This document shows positions 16,332 through 24,233 of a DNA stretch of 45,503 nucleotides, in pieces. Within the stretch, counting starts at the first letter, position 1; every line of letters begins with the position of its first letter. This DNA comes from an uncultured Clostridia bacterium (GTDB taxonomy: Bacteria > Bacillota > Clostridia > RUG12999): assembly GCA_946555455.1 (NCBI GenBank), contig CAMNSU010000013.1, positions 1 to 45,503 on the forward strand, given 5' to 3'. A program made the translations under genes and the position numbers. The notes under the pieces are model-generated. The model was given only the letters and a program-made list of their open reading frames with translations. It made no database searches and was not told the DNA's origin.

Positions 16332-17386
16332 TCTCGCACGGCATGGCGAATCGTTCCGCCGCCCACCACCGTATCGCCCTGATAAAACACCACTGCTTGT
16401 CCCGGCGTAATTGCCCGCTGCGGCTGTTCAAATGTAACCAGCACAGCGCCCTCCGGCTGCTGCTCTATGGTTGCCGGCGCCGGACGGGAAGCATAGCGGA
16501 TTTTTGCCTGCACCTGCATAGGCGCTTCCAGCTTGTCCAACCACTGAAAAGATACTTCATCCGCTATGAGACGTTTTGCAAATAGAGCGTCCTCGCCGCT
16601 GAGAATCACGCGGTTTTGCACTGCGTCCAGTTCTTTGACATATAATTTTGTCTCAGAGGCGATTCCAAGTCCGCGCCGTTGCCCCAGCGTATAGCGCGAG
16701 ATCCCCTGATGTGTTCCCAAAACAGTTCCCTGTTCATCTACCACTTGCCCTGCCCGAAGCTGCGCCGGGTCATATTCCGCGATAAAATCCGCCAACGCGC
16801 GACCTTCCAGAAAACAAATATCCTGACTGTCCGCTTTTTCTGCTACAAACAATCCCTTCTCTCTTGCCATCTGCCGCACTTCTTCTTTGGTATAGTCCCC
16901 AAGCGGCATCTTGATATGGGCAAGCTGCTGCTGTGTCAAATGGTAAAGCATATAGGTCTGGTCTTTCTTTTGGTCGGAAGGCATTTTCAATAAATACCGC
17001 CCTTCCTCCTGCACCAGCCGGACATAGTGTCCGGTCGCCACATAATCTGCGCCAAGCCTTTTTGCTGCGCGGAATACTTCTCCAAACTTGATTTTACGGT
17101 TGCACATCACGCACGGATTCGGTGTGCGCGCTGCCGCATATTCTTTCAAAAAATAGTCAACTATCTCCTGCCGGAACAATTCTTTCCATTCCAGCACATG
17201 ATGTTCTATGCCAAGCTGCTGCGCTATTTTTCCCCCATCACGTACCGCTTCCGATTCTCCATCTTGTTTTCCGTTCCATAAATCCAAGGTAAATCCAATG
17301 ACTTCATATCCTTGTTCCTGCAACAACGCTGCTGCAACAGAACTATCCACGCCGCCGCTGAGCCCCACAAACACCTTTTCCTTCAT
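16328..17386 (-). CDS. mnmA: tRNA-specific 2-thiouridylase
   Basis: 352 residues, normal length. The N-terminal PP-loop ATP pyrophosphatase motif GLSGGVDSS lies at residues 8-16. The catalytic Cys is in PNPCVMCN (about 100) and the second Cys in DSQDICFLEG (about 195). The C-terminal beta-barrel carries LGQRRGLG and an AITPGQAVVFY motif near the end. The enzyme thiolates uridine-34 of tRNA-Glu, -Gln and -Lys using sulfur from a cysteine desulfurase relay. It lies 40 nt after tcdA, another tRNA-modification gene, and is probably co-transcribed with it. GGAG lies 9 nt before the ATG. Confidence 0.96.
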   Translation of the reverse strand: MKEKVFVGLSGGVDSSVAAALLQEQGYEVIGFTLDLWNGKQDGESEAVRDGGKIAQQLGIEHHVLEWKELFRQEIVDYFLKEYAAARTPNPCVMCNRKIKFGEVFRAAKRLGADYVATGHYVRLVQEEGRYLLKMPSDQKKDQTYMLYHLTQQQLAHIKMPLGDYTKEEVRQMAREKGLFVAEKADSQDICFLEGRALADFIAEYDPAQLRAGQVVDEQGTVLGTHQGISRYTLGQRRGLGIASETKLYVKELDAVQNRVILSGEDALFAKRLIADEVSFQWLDKLEAPMQVQAKIRYASRPAPATIEQQPEGAVLVTFEQPQRAITPGQAVVFYQGDTVVGGGTIRHAVRD

Positions 17387-17426
17387 TATTCATTTCTCCA
17401 TTCCGCCGCCGTATGCAGCGTTTCAT

Positions 17427-18137
17427 TTATTTTATCCCACTCAAGTCCCGCACCACTTCACCTGCTGCAATCAGTCCTGCAACGGACGGCACAAACGGTA
17501 CACTGCCTAGCATTTTTTGTCCCGGCGGCACAGATTCTTGCATATGCGGAATTTTGGCTTCTTCTGTGGAATAGACGACTTTAAGACGTTCTACACCCCT
17601 GCGCCGCAATTCCCGCCGCATCACTTTTGCAAGTGGACAAACCTTTGTTTGATAGATGTCCGTCACTTCAAATTTTGTCGGGTCTAGTTTATTGCCTGCG
17701 CCCATGCTGCTGATTTGCGGAATTCCCATCTGAAAACACCGCTGCGCCAACTCCAATTTGGCTGTTACCGTATCCATTGCATCCACAACATAATCCGTCT
17801 TTTGCAGTGGAAATTCTTCCGCATTTTCCGGTAGATAAAATGTTTGCCATTCCGTCACTTGCATGGCAGGATTAATTTGCAGCATACGCTGTTTCATTGC
17901 CTGCGTTTTGGGCTGACCTACCGTACTTTCCAGCGCCTCAATCTGGCGGTTCACATTGGACAAACTCACCACATCATGGTCTACCAGCCAAACATATCCC
18001 ACGCCCGCACGCGCCAACGCCTCTGCCACATAGGAACCGACTCCGCCCACGCCAAATATTGCAACTGTACTTTTGTGCAATCGTTCTATGCCATCAGCGC
18101 CTAATAGCAGCGCGCTTCTCTCAAACCGTTCGTCCAT
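17427..18137 (-). CDS. tcdA: tRNA threonylcarbamoyladenosine dehydratase (ThiF/E1-like)
   Basis: 236 residues from ATG 18137, chosen because AGGAGGGG precedes it and homologues begin with [MD]xRFxRxxxLLG. The Rossmann ATP-binding motif GVGGVGSYVAEALARAG is followed by the E1-family Asp/Arg motif DHDVVSLSNVNRQ and a substrate Asp in DAMDT. The CxLAKVMRRELR segment is typical of the TcdA/YgdL branch. It cyclises t6A37 in ANN-decoding tRNAs to ct6A using ATP. Bacterial versions often work with CsdA/CsdE; no such partners are adjacent here. It heads a two-gene operon with mnmA. Confidence 0.92.
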   Translation of the reverse strand: MDERFERSALLLGADGIERLHKSTVAIFGVGGVGSYVAEALARAGVGYVWLVDHDVVSLSNVNRQIEALESTVGQPKTQAMKQRMLQINPAMQVTEWQTFYLPENAEEFPLQKTDYVVDAMDTVTAKLELAQRCFQMGIPQISSMGAGNKLDPTKFEVTDIYQTKVCPLAKVMRRELRRRGVERLKVVYSTEEAKIPHMQESVPPGQKMLGSVPFVPSVAGLIAAGEVVRDLSGIK

Positions 18138-18515
18138 TTTCTGCCCCTCCTGCCCTGACCTTCCCACAATACATATTATTTTTTATTGATTTTATAATGG
18201 AAAATTTTCTTATATGTCCCTGTAAATATTTATAATATCATATAAGAATAGTTTAAAATCAAGATTTTTCCGCTCCTTCTTATTTACTTATACTGCGGCA
18301 TATTTGCATGTATCAACTAAAATCTTTTTTTTATTTCTTCTAACATAGAATTGGTATTCTTTAAATCGTCTATGAATATCACCCTTTTTAATTATTATGA
18401 TTCCGTAGTAAGCATAGGAAAAGGATACCCTTTCATAAAATCGCCTCATTTTCACTTATTGTGAATATCCAAAACTCTTTAGCAAATTAGGAACTATCTG
18501 TTCGTTGTTAATTCA
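18138..18515. other. AT-rich intergenic stretch without a recognisable gene
   Basis: About 380 bp between the divergent side of tcdA and the 3' end of the HAD gene. I see no open frame with a ribosome binding site, no strong hairpin and no clear promoter pair. Several TATAA-like words near 18190-18240 could serve tcdA. Confidence 0.4.
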
Positions 18516-19184
18516 TCAAATGATGTTTAAAATGTCTAAAGGTGCTTCAAGCTGCCTAAATTCATTCTTTCTCTTTGCAGGCTGATTTGTGTCGTCTTTT
18601 AAATACCACACAGCTTGTACGGCTTTCATGCCAATCATTTCTGCTGCTTCCAATTCGTTGCTTCCCCCATCACCAACATATAAACAATCTCTAGCTTGTA
18701 CATTTAATTTTTTTAAACACTTCTTAAATATAGAAGGATCTGGCTTTTGTAATCCTTCATCAAAGGATAAGCATACAGCATCAAAATAGGGATACAAAAT
18801 ACTTTTTTTAATAATCGTTGCCTCTTCAGAATAACAATTACTTATCAACCCAATTAGTACTCCCCGTTTCTTTAATTCTATTAACATTGGTATAATATCT
18901 TTATGTAAATGCTCAAATGCTGCTTCTCTACTCCGGATACGCTTTTGTATAATTAAATTCATTTTTGTTTCTGAATAGCAATCATTTGTTTTGAGAATCC
19001 TTTCCAAAATCTCCTCCAAAGTTATTTTTCCAATTGTTCTATCGACTTCTGCTGTACGCCATATCTCCTGAAATTTATCTTCTTTAATTCCTGCATCAAA
19101 TGCAATCTGTGTTCCAAAATATATTGGTTTTTCGCAAAGAGTTATCAGAGTCTCATACATATCAAATATTACTGCTTTTACCAT
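18516..19184 (-). CDS. HAD-superfamily hydrolase
   Basis: 222 residues from ATG 19184, where GGAG lies 9 nt upstream. Two further Met codons upstream lack spacing for the ribosome binding site. The HAD motifs are in order: I FDMYETL (nucleophile Asp about 8), II LISNCY, III K in LQKPDPS, and IV VGDGGSNELEAA. The second motif-I residue is Tyr rather than Asp, the DxYxT pattern found in 2-haloacid-dehalogenase-like members. A phosphatase or dehalogenase-like role is possible, and the substrate is unknown. It is a single gene, visibly more AT-rich than tcdA/mnmA or the downstream kinase, which suggests separate acquisition. Confidence 0.82.
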   Translation of the reverse strand: MVKAVIFDMYETLITLCEKPIYFGTQIAFDAGIKEDKFQEIWRTAEVDRTIGKITLEEILERILKTNDCYSETKMNLIIQKRIRSREAAFEHLHKDIIPMLIELKKRGVLIGLISNCYSEEATIIKKSILYPYFDAVCLSFDEGLQKPDPSIFKKCLKKLNVQARDCLYVGDGGSNELEAAEMIGMKAVQAVWYLKDDTNQPAKRKNEFRQLEAPLDILNII

Positions 19185-19232
19185 TAGCATCATCTCCATA
19201 AGCACCGATTTATCAGTAGCTGTACAATTAAA

Positions 19233-19240
19233 ATTATATC
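19233..19240 (-). promoter_or_regulatory. Extended -10 of the HAD hydrolase gene
   Basis: The minus strand reads GTGATATAATTTTAA, with TATAAT at 19238-19233 and TG one base before it. No good -35 is visible. It lies about 50 nt upstream of the chosen start. Confidence 0.4.
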
Positions 19241-19557
19241 ACTCAAGCATAAATTTTCTATCTTTTCCTGTACGCTTCTTCCCTAAACAATATAGTCTCC
19301 CATCCTCTTCAACAGTCGAAATAAACAACTTTTACCCGCCGCCCACAATGATGTCTGCTTTTTATTGTATCATAATTTTCTTTTTTTTTCAATATTGGTT
19401 TTTTTCTCCTTGTATAAGTTTTTGAAATTCACCGATACTAAATGCGATTTATGTAATATAAATCAACTTTTCCTCTTATCGAAGACCCACATGATGAAAA
19501 GCGATCATGTAAACACCTCTGAACCTCCAACTTTTTCATCTACCCACTTCTATCCAG

Positions 19558-19589
19558 CCGTGTTTCAGGTAAATTCACCTGAAACACGG
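19558..19589. repeat. Perfect 13-bp inverted repeat
   Basis: Arms 19558-19570 and 19577-19589 (CCGTGTTTCAGGT and its complement) with a 6-nt loop. No T-run follows on either strand, so it is an operator or RNA hairpin rather than a plain terminator. It lies 14 nt before a strong terminator. Confidence 0.7.
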
Positions 19590-19603
19590 TATCGGGAACA
19601 TTC

Positions 19604-19659
19604 GGCGCTGCGTCCCAGAATCGCCATTTGGACGCGGCGCCATTTTTTATATTTTTTTC
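19604..19659 (+). terminator. Strong rho-independent terminator with no gene ending at it
   Basis: A 12-bp GC-rich stem (19604-19615 with 19630-19641, one G-T pair) is followed by ATTTTTTATATTTTTTTC. No plus-strand gene lies between the HAD gene and this point. It therefore ends a short untranslated transcript or acts in a leader. Confidence 0.75.
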
Positions 19660-19688
19660 TTGATTATCACACATCTAACACAATTTTA

Positions 19689-19697
19689 TGGTATAAT
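19689..19697 (+). promoter_or_regulatory. Extended -10 promoter of the two-component operon
   Basis: TGGTATAAT (TG-N-TATAAT) at 19689-19697, about 42 nt before the response-regulator ATG. It lies immediately downstream of the orphan terminator. The -35 is weak. Confidence 0.55.
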
Positions 19698-19738
19698 AAT
19701 CTTATAAAATTAACGATTCATAGAAGGAGGAACATGGC

Positions 19739-20422
19739 ATGTATCACATATTGGTCGTGGACGATGAGGCAAAAATTCGCGAAGTCATTCGCGAATATGC
19801 AGAATTTGAAGGATATGAAGTGACAGAAGCAAAAGACGGTATGGAAGCGGTTGAATTATGCCGTCAGCACGATTATGATTTATGTATCATTGACATTATG
19901 ATGCCCAAATTGGACGGCTTTTCCACTTGCAAAGAAATCAAAAAATTAAAATCTATTCCTGTGCTCATGCTATCGGCGCGCGGTGAGGAATATGACAAAT
20001 TATTCGGCTTTGAACTGGGTATTGATGATTATGTGGTCAAGCCATTTTCACCAAAAGAACTGATGGCGCGCGTCCATGTCATCATCTCTCGAAATGAGAA
20101 AAACAACGCTCAGCAAAACAATCTCCTGACGTTCGGCGGGCTGGAAATTGACATGACGGCGCGGACAGTGTGTGTGGACGGCACGCGGGTTGATATGACC
20201 CCAAAAGAATATGATTTGTTGTTTTATTTGGTATTAAATCAAAACATTGCACTCTCGCGCGACAAAATTTTGACTGATGTTTGGGGATACCATTTCTATG
20301 GGGACGACCGCACCGTTGACACCCACATCAAAATGCTGCGCGGCAGCTTGGGACCTTACCGCGACTATATTGTAACGCTGCGTGGTCTTGGCTATAAATT
20401 TGAAGCTACAGAAAAGGAATGA
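19739..20422 (+). CDS. OmpR/PhoB-family response regulator
   Basis: 227 residues. The ATG at 19739 has GGAGG 8 nt upstream; another ATG at 19734 is out of frame. The receiver domain (1-120) has the acidic pair DDE at 8-10, phospho-acceptor Asp in CIIDIMMP (about 52), Ser in LSARGEE and Lys in VVKPFSP. The C-terminal winged helix (about 130-225) has LTPKEYDLL-type (DMTPKEYDLLFYLV), then DKILTDVWGYHFYGDDRTVDTHIKMLRGSLG and LRGLGYKFE. The cognate kinase starts 7 nt later. The signal sensed is unknown; it is distinct from the walR homologue at 26055-26771. Confidence 0.93.
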   Translation: MYHILVVDDEAKIREVIREYAEFEGYEVTEAKDGMEAVELCRQHDYDLCIIDIMMPKLDGFSTCKEIKKLKSIPVLMLSARGEEYDKLFGFELGIDDYVVKPFSPKELMARVHVIISRNEKNNAQQNNLLTFGGLEIDMTARTVCVDGTRVDMTPKEYDLLFYLVLNQNIALSRDKILTDVWGYHFYGDDRTVDTHIKMLRGSLGPYRDYIVTLRGLGYKFEATEKE

Positions 20423-20429
20423 TGTTTTC

Positions 20430-21878
20430 ATGAAACGACTTGCTTCCCACCGTTCTCTCAAAGTCAAACTCTGGTGTTATTTCGGCGCGTTCGCTCTATT
20501 GATTTTGGCTATCCTGTGGCTGCTGCAAATCTTTTTTCTCAATACATATTATGAGAATATGAAAGCGCACGAAATTGAAAAACTGGGCAGAAATTTGATA
20601 GCTGAATATGGTACGGAACATTTTGAGGACTCCGCTTCCCAACTCTCTTATAAAAACGGAATCATTGTCCAGCTCTTTGACCAGAATGGTAATATGCTGT
20701 TCCCGAATGAATCCTCCTCCGGTGGTATGCCGCCGATGCGTCCAAACCCACGCGATTTCCGCGCTTTTCTGCAAGAACTTGAAAACGGCAGCCAAATGGA
20801 CGGCGTTACCTATACGGTCAATCACGAACGTTTCAAAACGCATATGGTAGTCTTTGGTGCAAAACTGCAAAATGCGGAGGGCGGCGCAGAATATCTCTAT
20901 ATCAATTCTCCATTGGCGCCTATCGGCGCAACAACACAGGTGCTGCAAAACCAGCTTATCATCATTTCCATTCTCGCGCTCGTGATTGCTTTTATTCTGT
21001 CCTATTTTATTGCCACACGGATTGCCCGCCCCATTATCAACATTACCAAATCGGCTAATATTTTAGGGAAAGGTGACTATGACGTCACATTCCACGCAGA
21101 CGGTTATTCTGAAATTGCCCAACTGGCAGACGTCCTCAATCACACAACGCAGGAATTGTCTAAAACCGATGCGCTGCGCCGTGATTTAATTGCCAATGTG
21201 TCACACGACCTGCGCACCCCGCTGACTATCATTAAATCTTATGCGGAAATGATTCGCGACATTTCAGGCGGCAATCCGGAAAAGCGCATGGCGCATACAG
21301 GGGTTATTATTGACGAAACAGACCGTCTCTCCGCTCTGGTTACGGATATTTTGGATTTATCCAAAATTGAATCGGGTATGACGCCGCTGACATGCAGCCG
21401 GTTTTCGCTGTCGCTTGCCGCGCAGGATATTTTATACCGGTTCCATTTTTTGGTGGAACAAGAAGAATATGTGTTTGATGTCCATTTGGAGGAAGATACG
21501 TTTATCTATGCAGATGAAAACCGCATTGAACAGGTTTTATATAACTTAATCAGCAATGCTGTCAACTACACCGGCGACGACAAAACGGTTACGATTTCCG
21601 TCCGGCATACTGACGGCGACGTTGTCTGCATGGTGACAGATACCGGAAAAGGAATTGCGGAGGACGAAATTCCAAAAATTTGGCAGCGGTACTATAAAGC
21701 CAGCGAACGCGGGCACCGCACCAATCACGGCACCGGAATCGGTCTGTCCATTGTGCAGGGGATTTTAAACCAGCACCACGCCGTTTATGGTGTGGAGAGC
21801 GAAAAAGGCAGCGGCGCCACCTTCTGGTTCCGTCTTCCCTATGCCGCGCAGGAACCGCTTGACGAAACGCGCAACTAG
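20430..21878 (+). CDS. Membrane sensor histidine kinase
   Basis: 482 residues from ATG 20430 (AAGGA 11 nt upstream, within the end of the regulator gene). Transmembrane segments are at about 14-37 and 172-193, enclosing an extracytoplasmic domain of about 135 residues with no recognised fold. A HAMP linker (ATRIARPIINITK) follows, then the HisKA dimerisation domain with phospho-acceptor His259 in NVSHDLRTPL. The HATPase domain carries the N box (NLISNAVNYTG), G1 box (DTGKGIAEDE) and G2 box (HGTGIGLSIV). It presumably phosphorylates the regulator encoded just upstream. A bidirectional terminator lies 54 nt beyond the stop. Confidence 0.93.
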   Translation: MKRLASHRSLKVKLWCYFGAFALLILAILWLLQIFFLNTYYENMKAHEIEKLGRNLIAEYGTEHFEDSASQLSYKNGIIVQLFDQNGNMLFPNESSSGGMPPMRPNPRDFRAFLQELENGSQMDGVTYTVNHERFKTHMVVFGAKLQNAEGGAEYLYINSPLAPIGATTQVLQNQLIIISILALVIAFILSYFIATRIARPIINITKSANILGKGDYDVTFHADGYSEIAQLADVLNHTTQELSKTDALRRDLIANVSHDLRTPLTIIKSYAEMIRDISGGNPEKRMAHTGVIIDETDRLSALVTDILDLSKIESGMTPLTCSRFSLSLAAQDILYRFHFLVEQEEYVFDVHLEEDTFIYADENRIEQVLYNLISNAVNYTGDDKTVTISVRHTDGDVVCMVTDTGKGIAEDEIPKIWQRYYKASERGHRTNHGTGIGLSIVQGILNQHHAVYGVESEKGSGATFWFRLPYAAQEPLDETRN

Positions 21879-21932
21879 CCTGCATTTTCAATGCGCGCAC
21901 AGCAACAAAACAAAAAAACTTTCTAGGTACGC

Positions 21933-21979
21933 AAAAAGCCGTTCGGTGGCATCATACCACCGAACGGCTTTTTATTTTT
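21933..21979. terminator. Bidirectional terminator between kinase gene and lnpA
   Basis: A 17-bp inverted repeat (21933-21949 and 21957-21973) with a 7-nt loop, starting AAAAAGCCG and ending CGGCTTTTTATTTTT. It has T-runs on both strands and serves the two convergent genes. Confidence 0.92.
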
Positions 21980-21983
21980 CTAT

Positions 21984-24128
21984 TTATATATTCATCCATT
22001 TGCATTCCATTGGTTTAAGAACAACGGCAATTTCTTTGCCATTCACGTTGATATTTGCTTTCTGCACGTCTGTTGAGTTGTTCACTGCACAGAACCGTCC
22101 CGCTTCGGGATATGCATTACATTCTACTTCTTTATTATCGCTGTAGAACGCTTCCATCGCGTCTTCACGGCTTGCAGCCCAGAAAATCGCACGATAGAGC
22201 AGTCTTGCATTGGTTGCATTATATGGCATTCCTGCAAAATAGACACTTCTTCCTTTTCCGAATGTGTTCACCGCCATGTTGCAGCTTCTGTTTTGCACAT
22301 CCAGAATCTGTGCGCTGTCCTCACTGCGGTAGACCATGGTCATACTTTCGCCATAGTCCACTTCGCCTTCCAATTCTTTGGTGATGAAATGGTTGCGGTC
22401 TGCTTCAAATGCCGGTTTATTGTTGCTGGCAGTGAAACCGATTTCTTTCTGTACACCGAGAATATCCGACAACATGAAAAGTTCTCCGTCTTTCTCGCAA
22501 GCTGTCGGTTCACCGATACCAATGAACCCGCCGCCGTTATAGACCCATTCACGAATGGTTTCCACCACTTTGGGATCCGCCCAATTATCGCCGCCGCTCC
22601 ACGCGGTTCCGGCGTCGCCGGCATTGATAATGATACCTACATCTTCCGGAATGCCGTTTTCACGAATGGTATCGAAACAAATAAATTCCACATCCAACGG
22701 GAATCCTGCCAACGCTTCAATCGCGCCCAAATAGGAATAACAACGCTGGTTCCACAAGGAATGCGCTACCTGATGCGTCTGCCAAGAACGGATTTTGCCC
22801 CACGAGTTGAGTACTGCCACTTTAAACGGCGCCACATAGGGTTTTGTGCCTTTTCCTTCGCTCCAAATAGACTTGAACTGAGATGTAATTTCCGTTACAT
22901 GGTCTACAAATTCAGGGAATTTCAATGCCAGGCTCAAATATCCGCCATATCCCATGCGCGCCATTGGTTTTCTCATAATCGCGCGGCGGCATTTTGTCCA
23001 AATCGGCGTCGATTCCCCTACCGGGTCTCCGCCTTCATAAAATACATCCGGGAAGAAATAGGGATAGAACCGCGCTTCTGTTTCCGCCACAGGAATGTCC
23101 GCAATCATACGCGTGGTCACGCCGTCGCCTGCCGCGCCCACAACCGCGTCCAGACCAATCTGCTGGAAATACGGTCCATAGGGTTCTGTGCCTGCCCAAT
23201 GGTCTCCCAAAAACATAATCGCTTTCTTTTCATATTGGTGTACCAAGTCCACACATTTTTTCGCAAACTCGGACACAAACTTCATGGTGAAGTCCATCCA
23301 ATCCAAATATTTCTTGGTGGGATTCTTAAACGGCGTATTATACCGTTTGTTGTCAATAAAATCTTCCGGTGTCATTGCATAGCCATATTCTTTTTCAAAC
23401 TGCTCCAATGCCAACGGAGATACACATGCCAGATAGCCGAACCAGTTCACCATTTTTTCTTTGCCAAGCTGGTTATATACCAAGTCAAAGCAATAGAAAA
23501 ACGTTGTGAAACGAACAACGTCTGTTTTGGGATGCTCTTGCAGCCATTTTTCAAAAATCGTCAGAACATGTTCCTGCACTTCCGGATACCGAACGTCAAT
23601 CGGCATACGGTGTTCTTCCTTCCAGTCGTTCGTTAAATGGTTATACATGGAAACCGGTTCCCATAGCTGGTATGCCAGAAAATCCACACTGTATTTATGC
23701 CATTTTTTCGGATTTAAAATGACGACTTTTCCATCTTCATAAGTCCAGTCCTCGCCCGGAATGGCTTCTCCCAAAGTCCTGTCCATGACCTGCCAATATT
23801 TCTTTATATCAACATCACAGTTTGGTTCAAACTGGTCTGCAAATACCTTTTCCATAATATCAATCCGCAGCACATCTTCTGTTGCCACATAGCTTTCCGA
23901 AGTCAAAAACTCCTGCTGCAAATATTCTTTATGCGCCTTGGCAAACTCGTTGTCCATACGAACCAGACAAACGGTGGAATATACCTGAAGCCCCATATCA
24001 ATAATTTCCTGAGACAACTGCGTCCCGTCGCTGTCACGCACCGCGTCAACGCCCCATTTGCCAACCAATTCTTTGATTTCCTTTTCCATGCCTTGCTCGC
24101 CCGGTAAGGTAAATCTGCCTTTTTCCAT
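21984..24128 (-). CDS. lnpA: GH112 beta-1,3-galactosyl-N-acetylhexosamine phosphorylase
   Basis: 714 residues with AGGAGG before the ATG. It is colinear with bifidobacterial LnpA from RFTLPGEQG through MYNHLTNDW, DVVRFTTFFY, FLGDHWAGTEPYG, GDGVTTRMIADIP, RMGYGGYLSLA and GKGRSVYFAGMPY to a C-terminal beta domain. Asp309 in FLGDHW matches the known general acid. Val159 and Asn163 match residues tied to the N-acetylhexosamine site in LnpA (from memory), which favours lacto-N-biose/galacto-N-biose over galactosyl-rhamnose as substrate. It phosphorolyses Gal-beta-1,3-HexNAc to Gal-1-P and HexNAc in the cytosol, saving ATP. No transporter or galacto-mutase partners are adjacent, so substrate uptake is encoded elsewhere. 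A promoter appears to lie inside the 3' end of walK. Confidence 0.93.
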   Translation of the reverse strand: MEKGRFTLPGEQGMEKEIKELVGKWGVDAVRDSDGTQLSQEIIDMGLQVYSTVCLVRMDNEFAKAHKEYLQQEFLTSESYVATEDVLRIDIMEKVFADQFEPNCDVDIKKYWQVMDRTLGEAIPGEDWTYEDGKVVILNPKKWHKYSVDFLAYQLWEPVSMYNHLTNDWKEEHRMPIDVRYPEVQEHVLTIFEKWLQEHPKTDVVRFTTFFYCFDLVYNQLGKEKMVNWFGYLACVSPLALEQFEKEYGYAMTPEDFIDNKRYNTPFKNPTKKYLDWMDFTMKFVSEFAKKCVDLVHQYEKKAIMFLGDHWAGTEPYGPYFQQIGLDAVVGAAGDGVTTRMIADIPVAETEARFYPYFFPDVFYEGGDPVGESTPIWTKCRRAIMRKPMARMGYGGYLSLALKFPEFVDHVTEITSQFKSIWSEGKGTKPYVAPFKVAVLNSWGKIRSWQTHQVAHSLWNQRCYSYLGAIEALAGFPLDVEFICFDTIRENGIPEDVGIIINAGDAGTAWSGGDNWADPKVVETIREWVYNGGGFIGIGEPTACEKDGELFMLSDILGVQKEIGFTASNNKPAFEADRNHFITKELEGEVDYGESMTMVYRSEDSAQILDVQNRSCNMAVNTFGKGRSVYFAGMPYNATNARLLYRAIFWAASREDAMEAFYSDNKEVECNAYPEAGRFCAVNNSTDVQKANINVNGKEIAVVLKPMECKWMNI

Positions 24129-24204
24129 ATCTGTTCCTCCTAGTTCTTTTCATTTTTGACCTGCGTTTGGCAGATATGCCATTTCTATAAAAACAGTACA
24201 TTTT

Positions 24205-24233
24205 ATCTTATCATTCGGCTTTCTCTTTGTCAA
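24205..24233 (-). promoter_or_regulatory. Promoter for lnpA within the end of walK
   Basis: On the minus strand TTGACA (24233-24228), 17 nt ending in TGA, TAAGAT (24210-24205). The -35 is inside the last codons of walK and the spacer includes the walK stop. This allows independent lnpA expression. Confidence 0.5.

Noticed and set aside
19510-19560. Ten-codon leader peptide on the minus strand (ATG near 19508) with GAGGTG upstream
   Set aside because: Short enough to occur by chance; about 300 nt from the nearest minus-strand gene, with no attenuator after it.
22293-23636. 447-codon plus-strand open frame
   Set aside because: Antisense shadow of the well-supported GH112 phosphorylase; composition rich in Cys, His and Arg.
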